Shown here: positions 6,610-13,398 of the stretch, piece by piece | Layout of the letters: every line of letters begins with the position of its first letter | How positions within the stretch are numbered: position 1 is the first letter of the stretch | The notes under the pieces: model-generated | Seen by the model: the letters and a program-made list of their open reading frames with translations, nothing else | The model's database searches: none | Told to the model about the DNA's origin: nothing | Program-made: the position numbers and the translations under genes | Origin: Cymbomonas tetramitiformis | Taxonomy: Eukaryota > Chlorophyta > Pyramimonadophyceae > Pyramimonadales > Pyramimonadaceae | Reading direction: 5' to 3' | Assembly (NCBI GenBank): GCA_001247695.2 | Contig: LGRX02015698.1 | Coordinates: 1-13,398 of the forward strand | DNA length: 13,398 nucleotides

Positions 6610-6828
6610 TGCTGGATTTGACACTGTGACACCCGAAATTGTCACATGTCACTTCCTATAGTAGGCTGGGTGACCGTCACCAGCCAGTAGACGGGAAACA
6701 CCCGTTAGGTATTTATGTTATCTCTTTCTTTATCAAGACACACTTTACCGTTCTGATATCGTAACCCTTAACTCAGGGTTTTCTCTCTCTAGTTAAAGAT
6801 ATATTACTGCCGAAATGTATATCTACCA
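6610..6828 (+). repeat. 3' LTR of element 1
   Basis: Matches 2077-2287 almost base for base. It has TGTCACATGTCAC where the 5' copy has only one CCAC (7 bp shorter), and one further 1-bp length difference. It ends CTACCA followed by the GGGCT target duplication (6829-6833). Confidence 0.9.
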
Positions 6829-6833
6829 GGGCT
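6829..6833 (+). repeat. Target site duplication of element 1, right copy (GGGCT)
   Basis: Second copy of the perfect 5-bp duplication; the left copy is at 2072-2076. Confidence 0.85.
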
Positions 6834-6989
6834 GGTGCTCCGGACACCTTCGACCACGACGACATCTGCAAGTGCCCCACGCTCGTTTCGCCTCTCCGCA
6901 CGTTCTGCCATTACGCCTGCTGCCCTCCATTTCCGCCACGACACCCAAACGTGCAGCCGTGCATCATCTTTTCTCCGGCGTTCAAAAGT
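6834..6989 (+). other. Leader of element 2, second part
   Basis: Continues the leader interrupted at 2076 and runs to the ATG at 6990. No open frame of note and no recognised motif. Confidence 0.6.
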
Positions 6990-9147
6990 ATGGCGGCATC
7001 TACTAGAGCTCGCAAACGCCTATTGAGGGATTCCGACTTGGACGCCTCGATACGGCTTCTGGATGCGGTTCGGGACACTCCGACCGCTAGCACCCCACCT
7101 GTGGTGCCCCCTGCTACTTCCAGCAACACCGACGCTGCTGTCGCGTTGCGGAAGCACCTGGTCGACCAACATGCCACGGTTGACGCGGTGTACAAGGGGC
7201 GCTTGCATCGGGCTTGGGCCAAGGGTATCCGCGAGGATATCCTTGGTTCCAAGAAACATCATTATCGTGGTACCGACGACACCGACCGCCTCTCCGAGTT
7301 GGTGGTGCAGCTTCGGACCGAGTTTCAGTCCGCTGGGCTGGACTTGGCCCCCTCTGACCTCGACGACCCCACCTCTCTGGCTATCGAGAAGGTTAATGGG
7401 CTCCTCTATGACGTCTTGGCCCTCGTCGTGGAGCGGAACTCTGTGGCTGACACCTGGCTTCGGGGTACGGACTCTTCGGCTGACCGAGATAGATGGACGT
7501 CGGGCTCTCATCGACATCATCAAGGGGAGCGTGCCGGCAGCCCTACGCGAGAGCCACCAGCAGGAGCACGCGGCTCTTCGTTATCCCGCAGGCGTTGACC
7601 CGCAGCCGATCTTGGCTCGTGAGCAACGTCTGGTGCGGGATAACCGCGCTCCTGACTGGCGGCCCACCGACGAGACCCGCAAGCTCTCGCTGTACAACCG
7701 CCTCGACCCAATCTTTTACGCGGCAGTGAAGGTGCGTTATCCGCTTGCGGGTGACCTCAGCGGGGTTACTCTCCGCTCGCTTCAGGCTCTCGTCGTGGCC
7801 ATCTTCCAGGCATGGGTACAGTCGGACGATGGGGCGGCAGCACGTGAGAAGCAGGTGCTGGGGACGGACGGTAAGCCCTCCGCTCTGGTCACGTCGTCGG
7901 AGTACACGGTGCTCCTCGAGGAGATTGCGGCCTTGAAGGCCTTGGTGCGTGGTGGCCGTGCGGGCGGGGGACAGCAGTCGCAGCCGCAGCATCGGGGGAA
8001 GCAGCATCCGAAGGGGTTTCGCGTGGGTGCAGGCAACCCCCCCGCGGTCGGCTTCGACCGCGACAGCATGAAGGCTAAGCCACTGTGCCACCGCTGCCGC
8101 AAGGCCGGTAAGGGTGCGGTATATCACCCCTCCCGCGACTGCCCGCTTGGCGGTCGCCAACACTCGCCAACCACGGCCGCGGCTTTCTGCATTCCCATTG
8201 AGCAGGAGGACGCGGAGGGCCTGCACGCACTGGCGCTCGTGCAGGTCTTCCAGGACGCGGCAGACATCGGACCGGAGGCCTTCTCGCATGCGGCGTTGGC
8301 GTATGGTCCGCCCGCGGTGCTCTCCACGGACGGCGTCGGTGGGATCGACGTGGCGGCCTACGGTTTCTCCGTGCCGCCTCCGCCTTCTAGCGGGACCGAC
8401 GACGAGGACATCTTGCGGCGGCTTGATGCCCTCACCTCTGAGGTTCAGGCCGCCCAAGACAAGGTACATTTTACCCATGCATCTCTCATTCCTGGGAGCG
8501 GGGCGGAGGGGCATGCGTCGGCTCTGGTGTGTGGCCCTACCGTTGCGGCGGGGATCACACCGGAGGGGCAGGTTCCGGCAGGTGGTGCGGCGGCATCGGC
8601 GTCCGCCGTGCCGGCCCCTGTTATGCCTGTTTCGCAGGTGGAGGATGTGGAGCCCGCGCCAACTCAATCGGCGCGGGTGACCACCACGGAGGCGACATGC
8701 GGTGAGTTCGGAGGCTTCGTGCAAACGGTTAATCACGCCGTTGTCCACCCGTCTGACCCGACAAGCTATGACACGGACGACTACGAGGATTTCGCGGATA
8801 GTACTTTCGCGGTGAAGCCGCGGGCTCCGGCCGGTATTGTCGGGTGCGGTGTGCCGCCTTTCGGCTTTAGCAAGTCGGCGATCGGAGCTCTCGCGGTGCT
8901 TTCCCTCTTCTGCATTTCTTTTGCAGGTGTAGCTGTTTCGGCTTCCACGGCTTCTGCTGTGTCAGCTTCTGCATCGGCTACGGAGATTCCTTCGCCTGTT
9001 GGTGATCTCGATTGGGAGACTCCGTCATTTTACTTTACGAATGATTTTGTTGATTCAGTGCACCCGGCTCAGGGTTTCTTGTTGGCTCACGATGTGCCAC
9101 CGCTTCAGCCGCCCGAGCCTCCTGACACTGTGAGCCTGCTACTGTAG
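6990..9147 (+). pseudogene. gag: Gag-like gene of element 2, one frameshift
   Basis: Homologue of the element 1 Gag. The ATG at 6990 opens MAASTRA. The first about 165 codons are in one frame; near 7485-7495 a +1 shift is needed to continue in the frame that stays open to TAG at 9145-9147. Together this makes about 719 residues. Order: N-terminal Ser/Thr/Pro-rich stretch, helical capsid-like region, basic Gly/Gln-rich linker (about 7950-8030), zinc knuckle C-x2-C-x9-H-x4-C (8086-8142), long acidic Pro/Ala-rich region, hydrophobic segment (8871-8942, ALAVLSLFCISFAGVAV), and a Pro-rich end with HDVPP. Without the shift each half would be non-functional, so it is either a dead copy or a sequencing slip. 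No protease motif D(T/S)G in suitable context was found. The hydrophobic segment near the C-terminus is unusual for a Gag. Confidence 0.75.
8086..8142 (+). other. Zinc knuckle of element 2 Gag
   Basis: CHRC, nine residues, then H-x4-C within the sequence HPSRDCPLGG. The spacer between second Cys and His is nine rather than the canonical four. Same location and same RDCP(L/N)GG end as in element 1. Confidence 0.65.
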
Positions 9148-9326
9148 CCTTTCAGGATTTGTCTCGGGCAGATTTGGGAATTGGCATGGCCTACTACTAC
9201 GGCATGGCCTTGCATGAGAGCGGTCCTCTCGATGTGGAGCACTACTATGGAGCTGGTTTCTTTACATCCTACTATGGTATGGACCTCCGAGAGGCCACCG
9301 CTGACTACTACGATGCCGTCGATTGA
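9126..9326 (+). CDS. Short Tyr-rich frame overlapping gag end
   Basis: Open from after TGA at 9123 to TGA at 9324-9326, about 66 codons, overlapping the end of the Gag frame by 22 bases in the -1 frame. There is no ATG before 9186; the first in-frame ATG starts MAYYYGMALHES. The product repeats a YYGM(A/D)L theme about 30 residues apart and is rich in Tyr, Gly, Asp and Glu. No homologue is recognised, and element 1 shows nothing equivalent after its gag stop. It may be a frameshifted Gag extension, a small accessory protein or chance. No canonical heptamer slip site is visible in the overlap. Confidence 0.3.
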   Translation, partial: HCEPATVAFQDLSRADLGIGMAYYYGMALHESGPLDVEHYYGAGFFTSYYGMDLREATADYYDAVD

Positions 9327-9348
9327 CTTCTTGTTCACTCTGGAGGCA

Positions 9349-9364
9349 CACCAACATGGTGGTG
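9349..9364 (+). other. Diverged terminal stem-loop of element 2
   Basis: CACCAACATGGTGGTG corresponds to CACCACCCTAGGTGGTG of the other elements and is followed by TGCAGAG, parallel to TGCTGG. Extended, CACACCA (9347-9353) pairs with TGGTGTG (9360-9366), and CTCTG/CAGAG lie outside. It marks the expected start of the lost 3' LTR at 9365. Confidence 0.5.
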
Positions 9365-9376
9365 TGCAGAGCTCCT

Positions 9377-9547
9377 TGTCGCGATTATGAACAAGGGGCG
9401 GCAATGTAGGGGCTGGCGGGGCGTGGGGGTATTGCTGGGTGCTAAAATGGCGGTGTATCTCTGCTGTGGTTGAGTGTGGGGTGTTGTGAGGGATTTTGGG
9501 TTTGAGATGTGGGTGTGGCATTGGAGGGCAAGTTTTTTAAATATATT
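9377..9547. repeat. 171-bp dispersed direct repeat, copy 1
   Basis: From TGTCGCGATTATGAAC to AAATATATT it matches 11487-11656 with only a handful of base changes and one 1-bp length difference. The plus strand is G/T rich. It joins the end of element 2 and may have replaced its 3' LTR. Confidence 0.85.
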
Positions 9548-9613
9548 AACGAAGAGGTTCGGCACCCTGTTAGGTGATACCGTTCCAGCAGAACAAAACA
9601 ACACTTTGCAATT

Positions 9614-9682
9614 GGGCATTCACTGCGGCTCTCGTGTCGTGCGCCCAGGTCGCAGCACGAGCGGCTCCTGCGGTGAATGCCC
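9614..9682. repeat. 69-bp imperfect hairpin
   Basis: GGGCATTCACTGC (9614-9626) pairs with 9670-9682 with one G-T pair. The arms continue inward with GGCTCTCGTG against CACGAGCGGC-like sequence and GTGCG/CGCAG, with small bulges. It stands at the left edge of the 175-bp satellite, whose first unit begins inside the right arm. Confidence 0.55.
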
Positions 9683-10480
9683 CCAACCTGCCACAAGGCC
9701 AAGTTGGTGCCCTTCGAGCAGCCCAGCACAAGTTCACGTCGAAAATTATGAAAGAAACTGCGGGCAAAGGCGTGCTTCGAGCACACGCATAGCAAAAAGG
9801 CATGGGTCAGGTGTCCAGACCCGAGCTGGCGCGTCGCCAACCATGAATTCCCACAACCTGTCATACAGGCCCGTCGGGGAATTCACCGCTGCCAACGCCC
9901 ACAAGGGTCGAATTCACAAATACAAACACAATGAAAACTGAAGGAAAAAACATTCGGCTGCAATGCTGTCAAAAGGTTGCAGTCAGGTGTTCGGACTCGA
10001 GCCGGCGCGCCGTAAGCCGTGAATTCCCACAACCTGTCACCCAGGTCCGTTCGGGGAATTCAACGTTGCCACAGCCTGCGCAGGTCGAATTCACAAAGGC
10101 AAACATCATACAAACTGCTGGAAAAACATGGGTTCGGCTACAACCTCGTCAAACGGCAAAAGTCAGGTGTCACGGCTCGAGTTAGCGCGGCTACGGTTGT
10201 GCATTCCCAAACGCCGGTCACATACGTCGGTTTGAGCATATTCGGCAAGCAGGCCCTGCGAGGTTCGAATTCGCGTAGCAAATGGTGCAAAATATGGTAC
10301 AAAAAGGTCGGGCGCATCGTGCACACACGTGAATACCGCTGAGAGTGCCTGTGACGGTTCGCCGTTGCGGGTGTGAATTTATGACAAACGCAGCTTCGGG
10401 CTATCTCGCCGCTAGGCGCTCAACGGGAAAAATGCCCCTCTGTGGGAATTCGCGAGCGTGTTGTGAATTCGCGAACGTTT
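9674..10480. repeat. Satellite-like tandem repeat, period about 170-180 bp
   Basis: Units start at 9674, 9844, 10020, 10200 and 10374 (spacings 170, 176, 180, 174). Each opens TGAATTCCCACAACCTGTC or a variant, then has GGGGAATTCA, GGTCGAATTCACAAA, a GTCAGGTGT block and a CTCGAG(C/T) block. The second and third units are the most alike; the outer ones are diverged and the last fades out after GAATTCGCGA repeats (10446-10477). EcoRI-type GAATTC sites recur. There is no coding potential. Confidence 0.75.
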
Positions 10481-11467
10481 TCGGACAGCTGCGGATCTCC
10501 ACCGCCGCGGAACGGCGATATGCGTGTCTATTGCTGTGCTACGTAAAACATGTCAGGCGGTAATGCGCTTCTGCCACGCCGGCTCGTAGATTCGCAAAAC
10601 GGGCGCGGGTCTAACTTGCACTCGCAGACTGCAGATTCAGGATCAGATGGAAGCATGAAAAGCAGAAAGGCAAACGAGCAACACAGGGGGCAATTCACAG
10701 ATAAAACAAGCACAACGGCGCGACTTCGCACATACATCAGAGTGGCGTGCCGGCACTCTGGGGATCCGAACCAGACTCTTACAAACTGCTAGTGACAAAG
10801 CTCTCATGTGGATTCGAAGTATACGTATGCAAATATCACATTTAATACTAGGCCACAAGAGGCAAATATCACTATACCGCAGAATGGTTTTGAAAGGTTC
10901 GGATCTCCCTTTTCGAAAGCAGGAGCTAGCTAAATACTCAAGCGAGCATAGTGGAAGTCCGTGAATGCCATTGTCGTTTCGGATGCCCTGTGACCATTGG
11001 TTCCCAGTGACAGCGGCGTTTGGTGTCAACGCGCGCTTGCGTTTGCCCTGTCATGCATCGCCGAGACGTCATGTGTGGTCGTGTCGTGATGTCACTTCGC
11101 GTGATGTCGTGCTTGACGCTCTGCGCGTCTGCGGTGCCCTCGGATCGGCACGGGCTGGTCGCGGCGACGTCGATGTAGCGCTTGGCGAGGCGTCGTGCAT
11201 GATTTAAACTGGGAGGGAGATCTGAGCTGGAGGGTGAACGTGAGATGCTCCGGGCGCTCGAGCGGACAATGAACTGGGGTAGGACCGTGACTGAGGGGGG
11301 AATGACAATTACTGAAAAAGGGGGTCATGGTTGGGGCGTTTGCTGTCGGCTGAGACGGGCGCGATGGGGGCAAATGCGGTGGGGTCTGACATGGGCTGCG
11401 GTAGCGTGACTAAATATGGGGGGTCTGACAGGCCTTTCAGGGGTGCCCGAGGGACCCCTTCTAAGCG
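10481..11467. other. Unassigned non-coding stretch
   Basis: I see no gene here. Small items are AGAGTG/CACTCT around 10739-10760, a short direct repeat GCAAATATCAC (10829 and 10862) and increasing G/T bias from about 11200 on. The short open frames lack any recognisable feature. Confidence 0.5.
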
Positions 11468-11503
11468 TGTTCATAGTTGTGACAGCTGTCGCGATTATGA
11501 ACA
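11468..11503. repeat. 36-bp near-perfect palindrome
   Basis: TGTTCATA at 11468 is complementary to TATGAACA at 11496-11503, and the centre is GACAG/CTGTC. Three of 18 positions are mismatched. The right half lies in copy 2 of the 171-bp repeat; copy 1 lacks the left half. Confidence 0.7.
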
Positions 11504-11656
11504 AGGGGCGGCAATGTAGGGGCTGGCGGGGCGTGAGGGTATTGCTGGGTGCTAAAATGGCGGTGTATCTCTGTTGTGGTTGAGTGTGGGGTGTTGTGAG
11601 GGATTTTGGGTTTGAGATGTGGGTGCGGCATTGGAGGGCAAGTTTCTAAATATATT
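11487..11656. repeat. 171-bp dispersed direct repeat, copy 2
   Basis: Same sequence and orientation as 9377-9547, 2.1 kb to the right. The match ends at TATATT, where a run of nine C starts. Confidence 0.85.
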
Positions 11657-11700
11657 CCCCCCCCCAGCTGATGGCGTATGGATAGGGAGACATCAGCTGG
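11657..11700. repeat. C9 run and perfect 10-bp stem-loop
   Basis: Nine C (11657-11665) overlap CCAGCTGATG (11664-11673), which is exactly complementary to CATCAGCTGG (11691-11700) around a 17-nt loop. It separates the 171-bp repeat from the minisatellite. Confidence 0.7.
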
Positions 11701-11724
11701 CAAGACAAGAAGTGGGTGTGGCGT

Positions 11725-13220
11725 GGCGATATGAGCGTGATTGTTGATGCTGACGTGTGATTGCGGCTGCGGATGCGTGGCATCTCGTAGTTGACGGTAT
11801 GCTGCGGCTGCGGGCGTGTTGACCTCATAGTTGATGGCTTGCTGCGGCTGCGGGCTTGTTGATCTCCTAGTTGATGGCTTGCTGCGGCTGCGGGCGTGTT
11901 GATCTTATAGTTGATGGCTTGCTGCGGCTGTGGGCGTGTTGACCTCTTAGTTGATGGCTTGCTGCGGTTGCGGGCGTGATCATCTCATAGTTGATGGCTT
12001 GCTGCGGCTACGGGCGTGTTGATCTCATAGTTGATGGCTTGCTGCGGCTGCGGGCGTGTCGATCTCGTAGTTGATGGCTCATGCTGCGGCTGCGGGCGTG
12101 TTGACCTTATAGTTGATGGCTTGCTGCGGCTGCGGGCGTGTCGATCTCGTGCCGTTGTGCTTGGCGATATGAGCGTGATTGTTGATGCTGACGTGTGATT
12201 GCGGCTGCGGGTGCGTGGATTTCGTAGTTGATGGCTGAACGGTTGTGGTGGTAGCGTGTTGATATCGTAGTCAGTGGCTGAGCGGCTGCGGCTGTGGGCG
12301 TGTTGATCTCGTAGTTCAGTGGCTGAGCGGCTGCGGCTGCGGGCGTGTTGATCTCGTAGTTCAGTGGCTGAGCGGCTGCGGCTGCGGGCGTGTTGATCTC
12401 ATAGTTCAGTGGCCTGAAGGCGGCTGCGGCTGTGGGCGTGTTGATCTCGTAGTTCAGTGGCTGAGCGGCTGCGGCTGTGGGCGTGTTGATCTCTCGTAGT
12501 TCAGTGTCTGAGCGGCTGCGGCTGTGGGCGTGTTGATCTCTCGTAGTTCCAGTGGCTGAGCGGCTGCGGCTGTGGGCGTGTTGATCTCGTAGTTCAGTGG
12601 CTGAGCGGCTGCAGTTGTGGGCGTGTTGATCTCGTCGTTGATGGCTGACCGTCCGCTGTTGCGCCTGCGGACGTGTCGACTTTGTAGCTGATGGTTGACC
12701 GTCGGCGGCTGCGGGCGTGCCGATCTCATAGTTGATGGCTGACCGTTTGCGGCCGCGGGCGTGTTGATCTCGTAGTTGATGGCTGGCCGTCTGCGGCTGC
12801 GGGCGTGGTGAACCTGGATGGATGGCTGAGCGGGGGTTCTCCTTCGGGCGTGTTGACCTCGTAGTTGATGGTTGAACGGATGCGGCTATGGGCGTGTTGA
12901 CCTTGTAGTTGATGGTTGGGCTGTGGTGTGGTGGCGTGTTGACCTCGTAGTTGATGGCTGAGTGGGTGCGGTAGTGGTGTGCGTTGATCTCGTAGTTGAT
13001 GGCTGAACGGATGCGGGTATGGGCGTGTTGACCTTGTAGTTGATGGCTGGACGGCTGTGGTGTGGTGGTGTATTGATCTCGTAGTTGATGGCCTGAGCGT
13101 CTGTGGTAGTGGGCGTGTTGATCTCGTACTAGTTCGTGATGGTTGGACGGTTGCATGGCTGCGGGCGCGTGTTGATCTCGTAGTTGATGGCCAGAGCGTC
13201 TGTGGCTGCGGGCGTGTTGT
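11725..13220. repeat. 40/45-bp minisatellite array with higher-order copy
   Basis: The core is TAGTTGATGGCT, then a GCTGCGGCTGCGGGCGTGTT-like block, then GATCTC. Units at 11821-12060 are exactly 40 bp and nearly uniform (six in a row). From about 12280 to 12640 the unit is mostly 45 bp (TAGTTCAGTGGCTGAGCGG version). Further right, units of about 42-50 bp are more degenerate. A distinct segment of about 70 bp beginning GGCGATATGAGCGTGATTG occurs at 11725 and again at 12163, 438 bp apart, indicating a higher-order duplication. Units are contiguous without unique spacers, so this is not a CRISPR. Confidence 0.85.
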
Positions 13221-13398
13221 GTTGGGGCTTTTGGGGAATGTCGCGCTGGGGCTGCTGACAATGTGGCGTTTGGGCTTTTGGGAATGTTGCGTTAAGGCTG
13301 TAGACGATGTGGAGTTGGGGCTTTTGAGAATGTTGCGTTAGGGATGGTGAACATGTGGAGTTGGGGCGTTTGGGACTGTTGCGTCAGGGATGGTGAAA
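13221..13398. repeat. 46-bp tandem repeat at window edge
   Basis: Units start at 13221, 13268, 13314 and 13360 (47, 46 and 46 bp; the last is cut by the window end). Each reads GTTGGGGCTTTTGGGAATGT or a variant, then TGCGTTAGGG(A/C)TG and AACATGTGGA. It directly follows the minisatellite but is a different sequence. Confidence 0.8.

Larger units (their letters stand above)
2077..6828 (+). mobile_element. Complete LTR retroelement 1 with gag remnant, no pol
   Basis: The 4752-bp element has LTRs of 211 and 219 bp that are nearly identical, TG...CA ends, a candidate primer binding site 4 nt after the 5' LTR, a 386-bp leader, a broken Gag-like gene (2674-6287), about 320 bp of 3' untranslated sequence and a perfect GGGCT duplication on both sides. 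Subtracting the two insertions at 4254 and 4755 leaves about 3.4 kb. No protease, reverse transcriptase, RNase H or integrase sequence is present, so the element is non-autonomous. Its few LTR differences point to recent insertion, in contrast to the heavy damage in its gag. It sits in the leader of element 2. Confidence 0.9.
1677..9376 (+). mobile_element. Outer gag-only LTR element 2, split by element 1
   Basis: Parts in order: diverged 5' LTR (1677-1830), leader (1831-2076 and 6834-6989), Gag-like gene (6990-9147), short Tyr-rich frame (to 9326), and a stem-loop (9349-9364) followed by TGCAGAG, where a 3' LTR should start. The 3' LTR is not recognisable, since a different repeat begins at 9377. 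Without element 1 the leader is 402 bp, against 386 bp in element 1. Only about 200 bp lie between the Gag stop and the 3' end, so there is no room for pol. This was most likely a non-autonomous element needing enzymes in trans. Confidence 0.65.

Noticed and set aside
7543..8748. 401-codon minus-strand frame rich in Arg, His and Leu
   Set aside because: Antisense shadow of the GC-rich element 2 gag, whose zinc knuckle and homology to element 1 are on the plus strand.
10739..10800. tRNA-like sequence on the minus strand (GGTTCGGATCCCC resembling a B box)
   Set aside because: No A box at a proper distance and no cloverleaf stems.
9377..11656. 171-bp repeats as LTRs of a third retroelement
   Set aside because: No TG...CA ends, no target duplication, no primer site and no coding sequence between them.
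11821..12060. CRISPR-like array
   Set aside because: Units are contiguous 40-mers with no unique spacers; a minisatellite explains them.
12107..13261. 384-codon open frame on the minus strand with NYEINTP(A/T)AAAAQPL-type repeats
   Set aside because: It is the minisatellite read through. The same repeat appears in all three phases along the frame because many units are not multiples of three, and the unit simply lacks stops on this strand.

Overview
The window looks like repeat-rich nuclear DNA of a eukaryote. It holds LTR retroelement remains nested in each other, a tRNA-derived Pol III unit, a small hAT-type DNA transposon with an 8-bp target duplication, a satellite with a period near 175 bp, and minisatellites. 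No bacterial-style operons, ribosome binding sites or host housekeeping genes are visible. The moderately GC-rich coding parts with AT-rich insertions would fit an alga, another protist or a plant-like genome, but nothing in the sequence fixes the lineage.

Left part (1-1676). Positions 1-345 are the 3' end of an LTR element (element 0), namely internal sequence, a 17-nt stem-loop and an LTR starting TGCTGG. Then come an imperfect inverted repeat (334-580) enclosing a tRNA-Ala-like gene on the minus strand (440-522) with a T5 Pol III stop, a 112-bp foldback (600-711), an AT-rich cluster of palindromic sites, and an unrecognised open frame (ATG at 980, stop at 1576).

Middle (1677-9376). An outer LTR element (element 2) has its 5' LTR at about 1677-1830 and part of its leader up to 2076. 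There a complete second element (element 1, 2077-6828) is inserted with a perfect 5-bp target duplication, GGGCT. The leader of element 2 resumes at 6834 and leads to its Gag-like gene (6990-9147). Removing element 1 gives a leader of about 400 bp, close to the 386-bp leader of element 1, which supports the nesting. Both elements appear to encode a Gag-like protein only: N-terminal ASTRA-type start, zinc knuckle with unusual spacing, hydrophobic stretch near the C-terminus, conserved HD(L/V)PP end. No protease, reverse transcriptase or integrase is present, so they resemble non-autonomous gag-only LTR elements (TR-GAG type). The element 1 gag is broken by an early frameshift, a 270-bp hAT-like insertion, an in-frame TAG and a roughly 1-kb insertion with palindromic ends. 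The element 2 gag has one frameshift.

Right part (9377-13398). No convincing genes. It holds two copies of a 171-bp repeat 2.1 kb apart, a satellite of four to five units of about 170-180 bp, a 36-bp palindrome, a C9 run beside a perfect stem-loop, a long 40/45-bp minisatellite (about 11.7-13.2 kb) and a 46-bp tandem repeat running off the end. This looks like heterochromatic, perhaps subtelomeric or pericentromeric, sequence.
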